Below, in pieces: positions 44,120-51,312 of a stretch of 64,000 nucleotides of DNA. This stretch comes from Sphingorhabdus contaminans (GTDB taxonomy: Bacteria > Pseudomonadota > Alphaproteobacteria > Sphingomonadales > Sphingomonadaceae): the NCBI RefSeq assembly GCF_007280415.1, contig NZ_VKKU01000001.1, positions 558,001 to 622,000 on the forward strand, written 5' to 3'. Both the position numbers and the translations under genes were made by a program. The notes below the pieces were generated by a model. It was not told the DNA's origin and did no database searches. It saw only the letters and a program-made list of their open reading frames with translations. How positions within the stretch are numbered: the first letter of the stretch is position 1; the number at the start of each line of letters is the position of its first letter.

Positions 44120-46096
44120 ATGAAATACATAAGCTTTTTGCGTGCCACGTCGGCATGCGCCCTTTGCATTAGCTTCGCTCAATCTGCCGCAGCCGAGGAA
44201 GCGGCTGACCCTACGATCATCGTCACCGGCCGCGCGGCAACCGATGATGCGGAGGAGCGGGCAACCAAGACACCTGGCGGCACAGACATTGTCAGCCACG
44301 AAGATTATGCCGACAAAACCGTTGTCTCCCTGCGCGACACGCTGGCTTTCTCCCCCGGCGTCTATACCCAGCCGCGCTTCGGGCAAGAGGTCCGCATCTC
44401 CATCCGCGGATCAGGCCTGTCGCGTGGTTTCCATATGCGGGGCCTGACGCTGCTGCAGGATGGCATTCCGATCAATCTCGCAGATGACAATGGCGACTTT
44501 CAGGAACTGGAGCCGATCTTTTTCGACCATCTGGAAATCTACCGCGGGGCCAACGCCCTGCGTTTCGGGTCCGGCACCTTGGGGGGAGCGATCAACGGCG
44601 TTACGCCGACCGGTGATAATGCAAAGGGCCTGTATCTGCGCGGCGACGTAGGAAGTTTCAATTTCTACCGCGGGCTGGCATCCTTTGGGGCAGGGGACGA
44701 AAAGGCAAATGTCTGGGCCGCGGTCAGCGCCGACAGCCATGACGGTGATCGTCGGCATGCGCGGCGCGATTCCATCCGCTTTAACGGAAATGTCGGCCTG
44801 CGCCTTTCCGACGTGATTTCCACGCGCTTTTACGCAAGTGCAACCACGCTGGATCAGGAGCTGCCCGGCGCGCTGAATGCAACCACCGCGTTGTCGGCGC
44901 CACGAACCGGAAATTTTGTCGGCGATCAGGCCCGTGATATCAACTCGATCCGCATCCAGAACCGCACGCGGTTTGACTGGGACCAAAGCCGTCTGGATGT
45001 CGGCGCGTTCCTGAACGCAAAAGAGCTGTACCACCCCATTTTCCAGGTGATCGATCAAGTGTCGACCGACAGAGGCGTGTTTGCACGCTATGACCGGGAA
45101 GGGGAAGGCTGGAGCCTGACCTTGGGCGGGGAGTCGCGGTGGGGCACGATTGACGCGAAGCGCTTCGTCAATGTGAACGGCAAACGCGGCGCGTTGACAT
45201 TTGATGCAGACCAGACGGCACGCACATCAAATATCTATGGCGAAATAAGGTTCACTCCCGTTGCGCAACTGACACTGGTCGCTGGCGGTATCTATGCCGA
45301 CGGTTCCCGAAAGCAGGCACAGATCGTCCCGACGACAGTGACCGCCAGTGCCTCTTTCAACGCTTTCTCGCCAAAGTTCGGTCTTTTGTGGGAACCTTCC
45401 GAAGACGTCCAGTTTTTCGCCAATTATAGCAAATCCGCCGAGTTCCCTACCTTTGTGGAACTGGCGCAAATTGCCGCCTTCGTTCCGGTCAAGGCACAGA
45501 CCGCCTGGACAGCTGAACTCGGCACACGCGGCAAATCGGGTTGGGTCAGTTGGGACATCGCCTTCTACCGCGCGGCGGTAAAGCGGGAAATGCTGCAATT
45601 CACGGTGGGTCCAGACATTCCGGCATCGACATTCAATGCCAACAAGACACGCCACCAAGGCATTGAGGCGGCCTTTAGTGCGGAACCAACCGACTGGCTT
45701 CGCTTCCGGCAAATCTGGCAATATTCGGACTTCCGGTTCGTGGATGATGCCCAATATGGGAATAACCGCCTGCCGGTCGTGCCCAGACATGTTCTCCGGT
45801 CCGAAGTGCGAATTGGTAGTGACGATCTGCACATTGCACCCAATCTGGAATGGGTGCCGCAGGGCGCATGGGCCGACTATCGTAACACCACGCGTACTTC
45901 CAGCTACACATTGCTTGGCATTTCGGGTGGCGCTCGCATTATGGACGGCGTGGACCTGTTTATCGATGCCCGCAATGTGACGGGCAAAAAGGCCATTGGT
46001 GATGTTTCGGCAGCAATCCTCGCAACGCCGGCATCAGTCATCTATTACCCCGTCGAACGCCGTGCCATTTATGGCGGCATTCGCGCACGCTTTTAA
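44120..46096 (+). CDS. TonB-dependent receptor, probable metal/siderophore type
   Basis: A 658-residue outer-membrane receptor. A signal peptide spans about 1-25 (AQSAAAEE), then a TonB-box-like TIIVTGR, a plug domain (LAFSPGVYTQPRFGQEVRISIRG, FHMRGLTLLQDGIPINLAD, IYRGANALRFGSGTLGGAING) and a beta barrel ending IRARF. Plug sequence and size resemble FecA/OprC-like metal receptors. It sits between DUF2946 and a PepSY protein, a typical metal-acquisition arrangement; copper or ferric chelate is inference. Confidence 0.88.
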   Translation: MKYISFLRATSACALCISFAQSAAAEEAADPTIIVTGRAATDDAEERATKTPGGTDIVSHEDYADKTVVSLRDTLAFSPGVYTQPRFGQEVRISIRGSGLSRGFHMRGLTLLQDGIPINLADDNGDFQELEPIFFDHLEIYRGANALRFGSGTLGGAINGVTPTGDNAKGLYLRGDVGSFNFYRGLASFGAGDEKANVWAAVSADSHDGDRRHARRDSIRFNGNVGLRLSDVISTRFYASATTLDQELPGALNATTALSAPRTGNFVGDQARDINSIRIQNRTRFDWDQSRLDVGAFLNAKELYHPIFQVIDQVSTDRGVFARYDREGEGWSLTLGGESRWGTIDAKRFVNVNGKRGALTFDADQTARTSNIYGEIRFTPVAQLTLVAGGIYADGSRKQAQIVPTTVTASASFNAFSPKFGLLWEPSEDVQFFANYSKSAEFPTFVELAQIAAFVPVKAQTAWTAELGTRGKSGWVSWDIAFYRAAVKREMLQFTVGPDIPASTFNANKTRHQGIEAAFSAEPTDWLRFRQIWQYSDFRFVDDAQYGNNRLPVVPRHVLRSEVRIGSDDLHIAPNLEWVPQGAWADYRNTTRTSSYTLLGISGGARIMDGVDLFIDARNVTGKKAIGDVSAAILATPASVIYYPVERRAIYGGIRARF

Positions 46097-46104
46097 GGGA
46101 GGGC

Positions 46105-47448
46105 ATGATGGAAGCGACATCCTTTTATCGCACCATCTGGCGCTGGCATTTTTACGCTTCGCTTTTTGTGATGCCGCTTGTGCTCTTGCTCGCGACTACG
46201 GGCGCAATTTACCTGTTCAAACCGCAACTGGATCGTTGGGAGGAGCGTGCCTATTCCGGCCTGCCGACCGACGGTGCGGTGTCACCCAATGCGCAGTTGG
46301 AGGCCGTCATGACGGCCAATCCCGATGCGCAATTTCACGGCTATCGTCTGCCCGAAAGGGCGGGCGATGCTGCGGTGATCCACATCGGCCTTGCCGACGG
46401 CCGGTCCATGCGTGATGTCTATGTCTCCCCGCAGGGCAAGGTTCTGGGCAGTGTCGATCCGGAAAAGCGGATCTCGGCCACCGTGTCGCGTATCCACGGA
46501 TCGCTCTTTCTAGGGAAAGTCGGCGACTGGATCGTGGAACTGGCGGCGTGCTGGGCCATCGTCATGATCATCACCGGCCTATATATGTGGTGGCCTCGCG
46601 GGCAGGGCCTGGCAGGTGTTGTCTGGCCCCGGCTTCAACGCGGGTCGCGTGTTATGCTGCGTGATTTGCATGCGGTCACGGGGTTCTGGGTGTCAGGTCT
46701 GGCACTGGTGCTGTTGACCACAGGTTTGCCCTGGGCGAGCGTCTGGGGCGATGCATTCCGGTTGGCGCGTACCGAACTGGGTCTGGTGCAGGGGGCGCAG
46801 GATTGGAAAACAGGGGCCGCTTTGCCCCATGCCGAACATGACCATGATGCCATGATGAAGATGCAGGCCGCCGGTGTTCCGCTGGTGGCGTTGGGGGATA
46901 TGGTTCGCAAGGCCGAGGCGGAACGACTGCCGCATCCGGTCTGGGTCAAGCCGCCGGGCGCGCCCGAACGTTTCGGCCCGCCTGCACCCATGGCCTGGAC
47001 CGTCAAATCGGAGGCGCAAAACAGGCCGCTTAATCGCACCATAATGTTCGACATGGCAACAGGCGAAGAAGTATCGCGCAAGGGGTTCGCCGACAAACAT
47101 GTCATCGACCGTGCGGTGAACTATGGCATTGCCTGGCATGAAGGGCAATTGTTCGGCTGGATCAACCAGGCGATCGGCGTGCTGACCGCCGTTGCACTCA
47201 TCACCCTGACCGTCACCGGATTCATGATGTGGCGGCGGCGCAAGCCAGCGGCTTCCTTGGGCGCACCGCCACTGCCATCGGCAACCCACAAGATGCGGGG
47301 TGCCGTCATAATCCTGTTTGTGCTGGCTGTGCTGTTGCCGCTGCTGGCAGGCTCGTTGTTGCTTCTGTGGTTGTTCGACCGGCTGGTGTTGCCGCGTCTT
47401 CCGTCACTGGCGCAATGGCTCGGCCTGCGACCGGTTCAACCGGCGTAG
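46105..47448 (+). CDS. PepSY-domain membrane protein (PiuB-like)
   Basis: A 447-residue inner-membrane protein with four main spans (about 12-35, 145-165, 190-215, 350-375) and periplasmic PepSY-type regions (RIHGSLFLGKVGDWIVELAA; AWHEGQLFGWINQ). A histidine-rich HAEHDHD sits in the second periplasmic loop (near 243-249). The family works with TonB receptors, probably reducing or releasing imported iron or copper ligands. It begins 8 bases after the receptor stop. The 3' end overlaps convergent sufE by 13 bases. Confidence 0.85.
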   Translation: MMEATSFYRTIWRWHFYASLFVMPLVLLLATTGAIYLFKPQLDRWEERAYSGLPTDGAVSPNAQLEAVMTANPDAQFHGYRLPERAGDAAVIHIGLADGRSMRDVYVSPQGKVLGSVDPEKRISATVSRIHGSLFLGKVGDWIVELAACWAIVMIITGLYMWWPRGQGLAGVVWPRLQRGSRVMLRDLHAVTGFWVSGLALVLLTTGLPWASVWGDAFRLARTELGLVQGAQDWKTGAALPHAEHDHDAMMKMQAAGVPLVALGDMVRKAEAERLPHPVWVKPPGAPERFGPPAPMAWTVKSEAQNRPLNRTIMFDMATGEEVSRKGFADKHVIDRAVNYGIAWHEGQLFGWINQAIGVLTAVALITLTVTGFMMWRRRKPAASLGAPPLPSATHKMRGAVIILFVLAVLLPLLAGSLLLLWLFDRLVLPRLPSLAQWLGLRPVQPA

Positions 47449-47840
47449 CGCGCGGCAGTTTCGCGGATCAACGCGATCATATTGGGGATGCCCTGCGTCC
47501 GGTTCGAGCTTAACTGGTTTTTGAGGTCGAACGGGGCGAGGGCGCCTTCAATATCTGTTTGGCCGATCTCGGCGGCCGACTTGCCTTCGACGGTTTTCAG
47601 TACAAGCGCAATGATGCCTTTGGTGATGGCCGCATTGCTGTCGGCCAGAAAAGACAGTTTGTCCGCGTCAGTCACCGGATAGACCCAGACGCTCGCCGAA
47701 CATCCGCGCACAAGGGTCGCGTCGGTCTTGAGAGCGTCCGGCATTTCCGGCAGTTCCTTGCCGAGATCGATCAGCAAACGGTACCGGTCGTCTGCGTCCA
47801 GAAAGTCATATTCTTCAAAAATATCGTTCAGCGCGCTCAT
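47436..47840 (-). CDS. sufE: SufE-family sulfur acceptor protein
   Basis: A 134-residue SufE that takes persulfide sulfur from the cysteine desulfurase SufS for Fe-S cluster assembly. The catalytic Cys47 lies in LVRGCSASVWV, preceded by RYRLLIDLGKELP. No other suf genes are nearby. It follows the last small psp-operon gene after 27 bases on the same strand and may be transcribed with it. Confidence 0.9.
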   Translation of the reverse strand: MSALNDIFEEYDFLDADDRYRLLIDLGKELPEMPDALKTDATLVRGCSASVWVYPVTDADKLSFLADSNAAITKGIIALVLKTVEGKSAAEIGQTDIEGALAPFDLKNQLSSNRTQGIPNMIALIRETAARYAG

Positions 47841-47867
47841 GTCGCGCCCCGCTTATGGCGGCAGGGC

Positions 47868-48110
47868 TCAGATATCAATCCCTGCCGCAATAGCTTCCAG
47901 CTTTTTCACGCGTTCTTTCAGGTCCGCGACTTCGATCCGCGATGTGGCCGATGGTACCGGTGCATCGCTTCCTTGACGTGCAAGGTCGAGTTCGGCGTGC
48001 TTCAGCGCGATCCAGTCGCGCCAGCCGCGTAAACCCAGGGTGGAGACTATACCGACGCACAGGACGGCAAACGCACCTACGATGATATAGAAATTAGGAT
48101 CCTGTGGCAT
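47868..48110 (-). CDS. Small membrane protein with PspB-like coiled coil (psp operon)
   Basis: An 80-residue protein: one membrane span (about 8-27), a basic-amphipathic linker and a C-terminal coiled coil with LKERVKKLEAIAAG at 64-77, a shortened version of the segment shared by its upstream neighbours. It lacks the terminal E-I-E-x-L-R. Last small gene before sufE, 34 bases after the preceding family member. Confidence 0.72.
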   Translation of the reverse strand: MPQDPNFYIIVGAFAVLCVGIVSTLGLRGWRDWIALKHAELDLARQGSDAPVPSATSRIEVADLKERVKKLEAIAAGIDI

Positions 48111-48144
48111 GGTTCCTTCCTTTCCTTCCCTTTTCGCGTCCGCA

Positions 48145-48417
48145 TTAGCGGTTACGCAATTCCTCTATCTGACGGTTGAGATCTGTGGCGCTGTTGTTGT
48201 CGGTCGCGATCCGCTCAAGAACCTGGATGCGTTCCTTCAACGCGCGGATTTCTTCCTGCATTGCGCTGGTGTCGCTGTTGCCGATCATACGCTGGGTTTT
48301 GTTGCCCATCATATCTTCGTCTTCGATAATGCCGAGCTTCGCCTTTTGCTTGGTCTGGATGATCTTGCCGATCGTCACGATTGCGATGATCGCAACCACC
48401 ATTTCAAATGGGCCCAT
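48145..48417 (-). CDS. Small membrane protein with PspB-like coiled coil (psp operon)
   Basis: A 90-residue protein with a membrane span at about 5-20, an acidic/Met-rich linker (IEDEDMMGNK) and a coiled coil at 52-75 carrying LKERIQVLERIATD (60-73), then a tail ending IEELRNR. The motif resembles the C-terminal half of E. coli PspB (RERIQALESIL as recalled). Spacing is 11 bases from the upstream paralogue. Likely tethers or modulates PspA; function inferred. Confidence 0.75.
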   Translation of the reverse strand: MGPFEMVVAIIAIVTIGKIIQTKQKAKLGIIEDEDMMGNKTQRMIGNSDTSAMQEEIRALKERIQVLERIATDNNSATDLNRQIEELRNR

Positions 48418-48428
48418 TTTTTCCTCCG

Positions 48429-48725
48429 TTATCTCAAATCTGGTTTGGGTTCGAGTTGCCGTGGCGGCAAGCTGCGTAGCTCTTCAATTTCTTTCGCGAT
48501 GCTGTAGCCCTGATCGGTAATGATCCGCTCCAGTACGGCGACGCGCTCTTCCAACACGGCTTGTTTGCTCGCATATTGGGCTGCCTTTTCCGCGATCATA
48601 TCTGCTTCCATGGCCATCCGCTGCTCCTTCAGCTTGAACCAGGGACGGACAAACACGCCGCCGAATATCGCCAATAGTCCGCAGGATATCCCTAGGATTG
48701 GAATGAGGAGGGGGTTGATTTCCAT
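48429..48725 (-). CDS. Small membrane protein with PspB-like coiled coil (psp operon)
   Basis: A 98-residue protein with a strong membrane span (about 7-27), a long amphipathic helix (KLKEQRMAMEADMIAEKAAQ, 31-50) and LEERVAVLERIITD at 58-71 followed by AKEIEELR. The C-terminus adds a proline-rich tail (LPPRQLEPKPDLR) missing from the other copies. It lies 12 bases downstream of the next paralogue. No enzyme motif is present. Confidence 0.75.
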   Translation of the reverse strand: MEINPLLIPILGISCGLLAIFGGVFVRPWFKLKEQRMAMEADMIAEKAAQYASKQAVLEERVAVLERIITDQGYSIAKEIEELRSLPPRQLEPKPDLR

Positions 48726-48737
48726 AATTGTTACCTC

Positions 48738-49064
48738 TTAATTTGACGGGCCGCGAAGGGCTTCGATTTCGGCCGTCAGGCGGTGGCTGTCGTCGACTAC
48801 AATCTTTTCGATGTTGGCGAGGCGATCTTTCACCGATCCGAGTTCAGCGCGCAGTTGGGCATTTTCCTGGCTCAGCAGGCGCACGCGTTCGACAGCCTCC
48901 TGGTCATTTTTCGGATATACTGCCTGGCCCCAGGCACCGTCGAGCGGATAGCCGTTCTTGATACGCAACCAGGTGGTTATGACCCATCCTGCTGTCCCTA
49001 CCACGGTGATGAGCGTGATGGGCATTGCCAAGCGCATCAATCCTTCGACCAAAGTTGGATCCAT
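48738..49064 (-). CDS. Small membrane protein with PspB-like coiled coil (psp operon)
   Basis: A 108-residue protein: membrane span (about 13-33), then WLRIKNGYPLDGAWG at 32-46, a coiled coil at 60-92 with VKDRLANIEKIVVD (78-91), and AEIEALR near the end. The TAGW...W[LI]R...GYPL...WG block is shared with the neighbouring upstream gene (49086-49376), so these two are the closest paralogues in the array and probably a tandem duplication. AGAGGAATTAGTC precedes the ATG. Confidence 0.76.
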   Translation of the reverse strand: MDPTLVEGLMRLAMPITLITVVGTAGWVITTWLRIKNGYPLDGAWGQAVYPKNDQEAVERVRLLSQENAQLRAELGSVKDRLANIEKIVVDDSHRLTAEIEALRGPSN

Positions 49065-49085
49065 GACTAATTCCTCTCTTCGCGC

Positions 49086-49376
49086 TTAACGCAGCTTTTC
49101 AATTTCTTCCGAAAGGCGGCCGGCCTTATCGGTGACAATACGTTCCAGAACCGCAATGCGTTCTTCCAGATTGCCGATCTTGCCGTTCAGCGATTCATTC
49201 TCGTTGGTCAGCAGGGTGATTTTACGTTCGGCATCCACATCAACCTTGGGCGTCGTGCCACCCCACTCGTTTTCGAGTGGGTATCCGTGACGTGCCCGGA
49301 TCCAGTTGTTGATAATCCATCCAGCGGTGCAGATCAGAACGATCGCAACGATAAATGAAGACCCTCCAATGCTCAT
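49086..49376 (-). CDS. Small membrane protein with PspB-like coiled coil (psp operon)
   Basis: A 96-residue protein: membrane span (about 6-25), WIRARHGYPLENEWGG at 25-40, a coiled coil at 48-84 with LEERIAVLERIVTD (70-83), and the terminal EEIEKLR. ATG at 49376 overlaps the stop of the upstream 52-residue gene (ATGA), which settles the start over the longer frame to 49391. Close paralogue of the next gene downstream. Function inferred only from the PspB-like tail and the operon. Confidence 0.76.
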   Translation of the reverse strand: MSIGGSSFIVAIVLICTAGWIINNWIRARHGYPLENEWGGTTPKVDVDAERKITLLTNENESLNGKIGNLEERIAVLERIVTDKAGRLSEEIEKLR

Positions 49377-49531
49377 GCTATGTCCTTCCACGGTAGACGG
49401 CGGGTAACAGGTTTGATTTCGGAATGGCGGTAATCAACACGCCAGTTTTGCCGGTTTGCATTCCGCTTTTTCTGGGCGAAGTGCCGGTAAACAAACCAGG
49501 CAATCAGGCCGAGAACGATCAGGGTGAACAT
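49373..49531 (-). CDS. 52-residue basic single-span membrane protein (psp operon)
   Basis: A very short gene. GGAGGAAAATA gives a strong ribosome site before ATG 49531. The product is a hydrophobic span at residues 2-15 (FTLIVLGLIAWFVY) followed by a strongly basic tail (HFAQKKRNANRQNWRV, then KPVTRRLPWKDIA). It lacks the coiled coil of its neighbours. The TGA overlaps the next gene's ATG (ATGA), so the two are translationally coupled. The good ribosome site and coupling argue that it is real. Confidence 0.7.
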   Translation of the reverse strand: MFTLIVLGLIAWFVYRHFAQKKRNANRQNWRVDYRHSEIKPVTRRLPWKDIA

Positions 49532-49554
49532 TATTTTCCTCCTTTGCGCGCCGC

Positions 49555-49827
49555 TTAACGCAGGCGTTCGAGCTCTTGATTCAGGCTCAAATGGTTGTCT
49601 GTCGTGATGCGTTCCATCACCGAAAGGCGCTCTTCCAGCCGGAGCATCTGGCCCCGCATCATTTCATTTTCGTTGATCAACAACTCGGTTTGACGGCTTG
49701 GCGCGATCCCTTCCGATTTGAGGGCTGCTTTGACCTTGCGTCGGCCGTACCACTGTATTGTCAATGTGCAGATGGTTCCGATCCCCATTCCAAAGAATGT
49801 TGTCAGAAAAAATGCATCGGCTTCCAT
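49555..49827 (-). CDS. Small membrane protein with PspB-like coiled coil (psp operon)
   Basis: A 90-residue protein with a membrane span (about 5-25), a basic stop-transfer YGRRKVKAALK and a coiled coil at 47-78 holding LEERLSVMERITTD (64-77), ending QELERLR. First of the extra small genes after pspC, 25 bases downstream. The PspB-like arrangement (short N-terminal span, cytoplasmic coiled coil) suggests interaction with PspA or PspC at the inner membrane. Confidence 0.76.
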   Translation of the reverse strand: MEADAFFLTTFFGMGIGTICTLTIQWYGRRKVKAALKSEGIAPSRQTELLINENEMMRGQMLRLEERLSVMERITTDNHLSLNQELERLR

Positions 49828-49852
49828 TATCTATTCCCTCCCAAAATCCGGC

Positions 49853-50233
49853 TTAGCGCAGGCTTTCGATTTCGTCGGCGAGCTGCTTGTTGTTGCTCAC
49901 ATAATAGAGCTCGACGTCAGCAAGGCGGTTGTCGATTTCGCGGAAGCGCGAACGGATGTCGCGGGTCGTGCGGGCAGGGGACTGGCGTACGCCCTGCCAG
50001 AACTTCTGGTCTTCATTGTCGACATAAAGATGGATCGGCTTTTTGTTTGCAAACCATGCTGCGCCGAAATAGGCGATCAGGGTCCAGGGAAAGCCGCCGG
50101 CCAGGGTCAGGATGACGGCGCCTAAACGGACCCAGAGAACGTCAACACCTGTATAGTCCGAGATCCCTGCGCATACGCCCTTCCATTTGGCATTTTGCTT
50201 GTCGAGATAAAATTGGGTGTGTTTGCTGCTCAT
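49853..50233 (-). CDS. pspC: Phage shock protein C, envelope stress sensor
   Basis: A 126-residue PspC: the conserved domain at 8-65 has KWKGVCAGISDYTGVDVLWVR and a membrane span (about 36-62). PspC senses inner-membrane stress and recruits PspA away from PspF. Unusually, the C-terminus (97-126, FREIDNRLADVELYYV through DEIESLR) resembles the terminal coiled coil of the small proteins encoded downstream. ATG at 50233 is one base after the pspB stop; a longer frame to 50290 lies inside pspB. Confidence 0.88.
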   Translation of the reverse strand: MSSKHTQFYLDKQNAKWKGVCAGISDYTGVDVLWVRLGAVILTLAGGFPWTLIAYFGAAWFANKKPIHLYVDNEDQKFWQGVRQSPARTTRDIRSRFREIDNRLADVELYYVSNNKQLADEIESLR

Positions 50234-50234
50234 C

Positions 50235-50522
50235 TCAACGGTTCCTTTCCAGCCGGCGAATATTTTCTGCGGTATAATCTTCTGTTTCATGGGTAAGGCG
50301 ACGCGGCGAGAAAGATGGATTGTCCTGGCTTACAAGACGTTCCACCGTGTCCATGCGATCTTCGAGGCGGCGTGCCAGTTCGTACATTTCGGCCAGCATC
50401 CGCTCATCATCGTTGGTAAGCGTGGCTGCTGTTTTCCATTTGGTGACATGGTGCAGGATCAACCAAGGGAGACCCAGAAAGATAGTTGGTATGACAACGA
50501 GGGCAATTGCTGCGTCTTCCAT
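50235..50522 (-). CDS. pspB: Phage shock protein B
   Basis: A 95-residue PspB with a membrane span (about 6-26) and a cytoplasmic coiled coil containing LARRLEDRMDTVERLVSQDNP at 49-69, as in classical PspB. PspB partners PspC in stress signalling to PspA. It is longer than the roughly 75-residue E. coli protein, with an extra charged C-terminus. It starts 6 bases after pspA on the same strand. Confidence 0.85.
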   Translation of the reverse strand: MEDAAIALVVIPTIFLGLPWLILHHVTKWKTAATLTNDDERMLAEMYELARRLEDRMDTVERLVSQDNPSFSPRRLTHETEDYTAENIRRLERNR

Positions 50523-50528
50523 GGGGGA

Positions 50529-51212
50529 TTAACCTTCCTTCTTCGATTCTTGCTTCATGGCCTTTTTCATTTCCTCGAGCTCCGCATCGACAACGTCGAA
50601 GGATTCAAGGGCGGCAATCTCGTCACCAAGGGTGCGTGGCGCATCATTTCCGATGGCAAGGGCATCTGCGTAACCCTGGGCTTCATCCACGCGGCGTTCC
50701 AGAACGTCGAAGCGTGAAAAGGCTTCGCGGACCTTGTCGCCATTGTACATGGTGCGCAGCTTGACCTGATTTTCCGCGCTTTCGAGGCGCGTCATCAGCG
50801 CATTCTGACGGCTGCGGGCATCGGCCAGCTTCTTCTGCAGCTTGTGGATGTCCTGCTCCGATGCCTTCAGGGCGTCGTTGAGTACATCGACTTCAGCGGT
50901 CAGCTGGTCCTTCATATCGGTCGCCTTGCGCTTTTCGAGCAATGCCGCCTTGGCGAGGTCTTCACGTCCCTTCGACAGCGCGAGATGCGCCTTGTCCGTC
51001 CAATCCGCCTCGAGAGTGTTCAGCTTGTCGATATGGCGACGCAGTTCTTTCTGGTCGGCGATCGTGCGCGCGGCAGAGGCGCGGACTTCGACAAGAGTTT
51101 CCTCCATTTCGAGGATGATCATACGGATCATCTTTGCCGGGTCTTGCGACTTGTCGAGCAAGTCGGTGACATTGGCGGCGATGATGTCGCGGGTTCGTGA
51201 AAAAATGCCCAT
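50529..51212 (-). CDS. pspA: Phage shock protein A (PspA/IM30 family)
   Basis: A 227-residue all-helical membrane-remodelling protein. The amphipathic N-terminal helix MGIFSRTRDIIAANVTDLLDK precedes the DPAKMIRMIILEMEETLVEVRA block, then long coiled-coil helices to about 185 and a C-terminal helix. PspA binds stressed inner membrane and, when idle, inhibits PspF. ATG at 51212 is the family start, preceded by CCGGAGTTACCCT; the frame to 51404 is not used. A hairpin lies just upstream. Confidence 0.94.
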   Translation of the reverse strand: MGIFSRTRDIIAANVTDLLDKSQDPAKMIRMIILEMEETLVEVRASAARTIADQKELRRHIDKLNTLEADWTDKAHLALSKGREDLAKAALLEKRKATDMKDQLTAEVDVLNDALKASEQDIHKLQKKLADARSRQNALMTRLESAENQVKLRTMYNGDKVREAFSRFDVLERRVDEAQGYADALAIGNDAPRTLGDEIAALESFDVVDAELEEMKKAMKQESKKEG

Positions 51213-51261
51213 AGGGTAACTCCGGTTATGACTTGTTCTGTACGTGTCTTCAAAAATTGGG

Positions 51262-51300
51262 GCGACCGGGGCTAGGGGGGAGCTGGGGGACCCCGGTCGC
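51262..51300 (-). terminator. Hairpin/attenuator before pspA
   Basis: A perfect 10-bp GC stem, GCGACCGGGG (51262-51271) with CCCCGGTCGC (51291-51300), and a 19-base loop. Read on the minus strand it is followed within a few bases by ATTTTTG. It lies between the 62-residue gene and pspA, so it may partly terminate or act as an mRNA-processing/stabilising site setting relative expression. Confidence 0.6.
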
Positions 51301-51312
51301 GGGCTCACGAAG

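Noticed and set aside
47436-47448. Overlap of sufE and PepSY gene ends as a possible frameshift
   Set aside because: Both proteins are full length; it is an ordinary convergent 13-base overlap.
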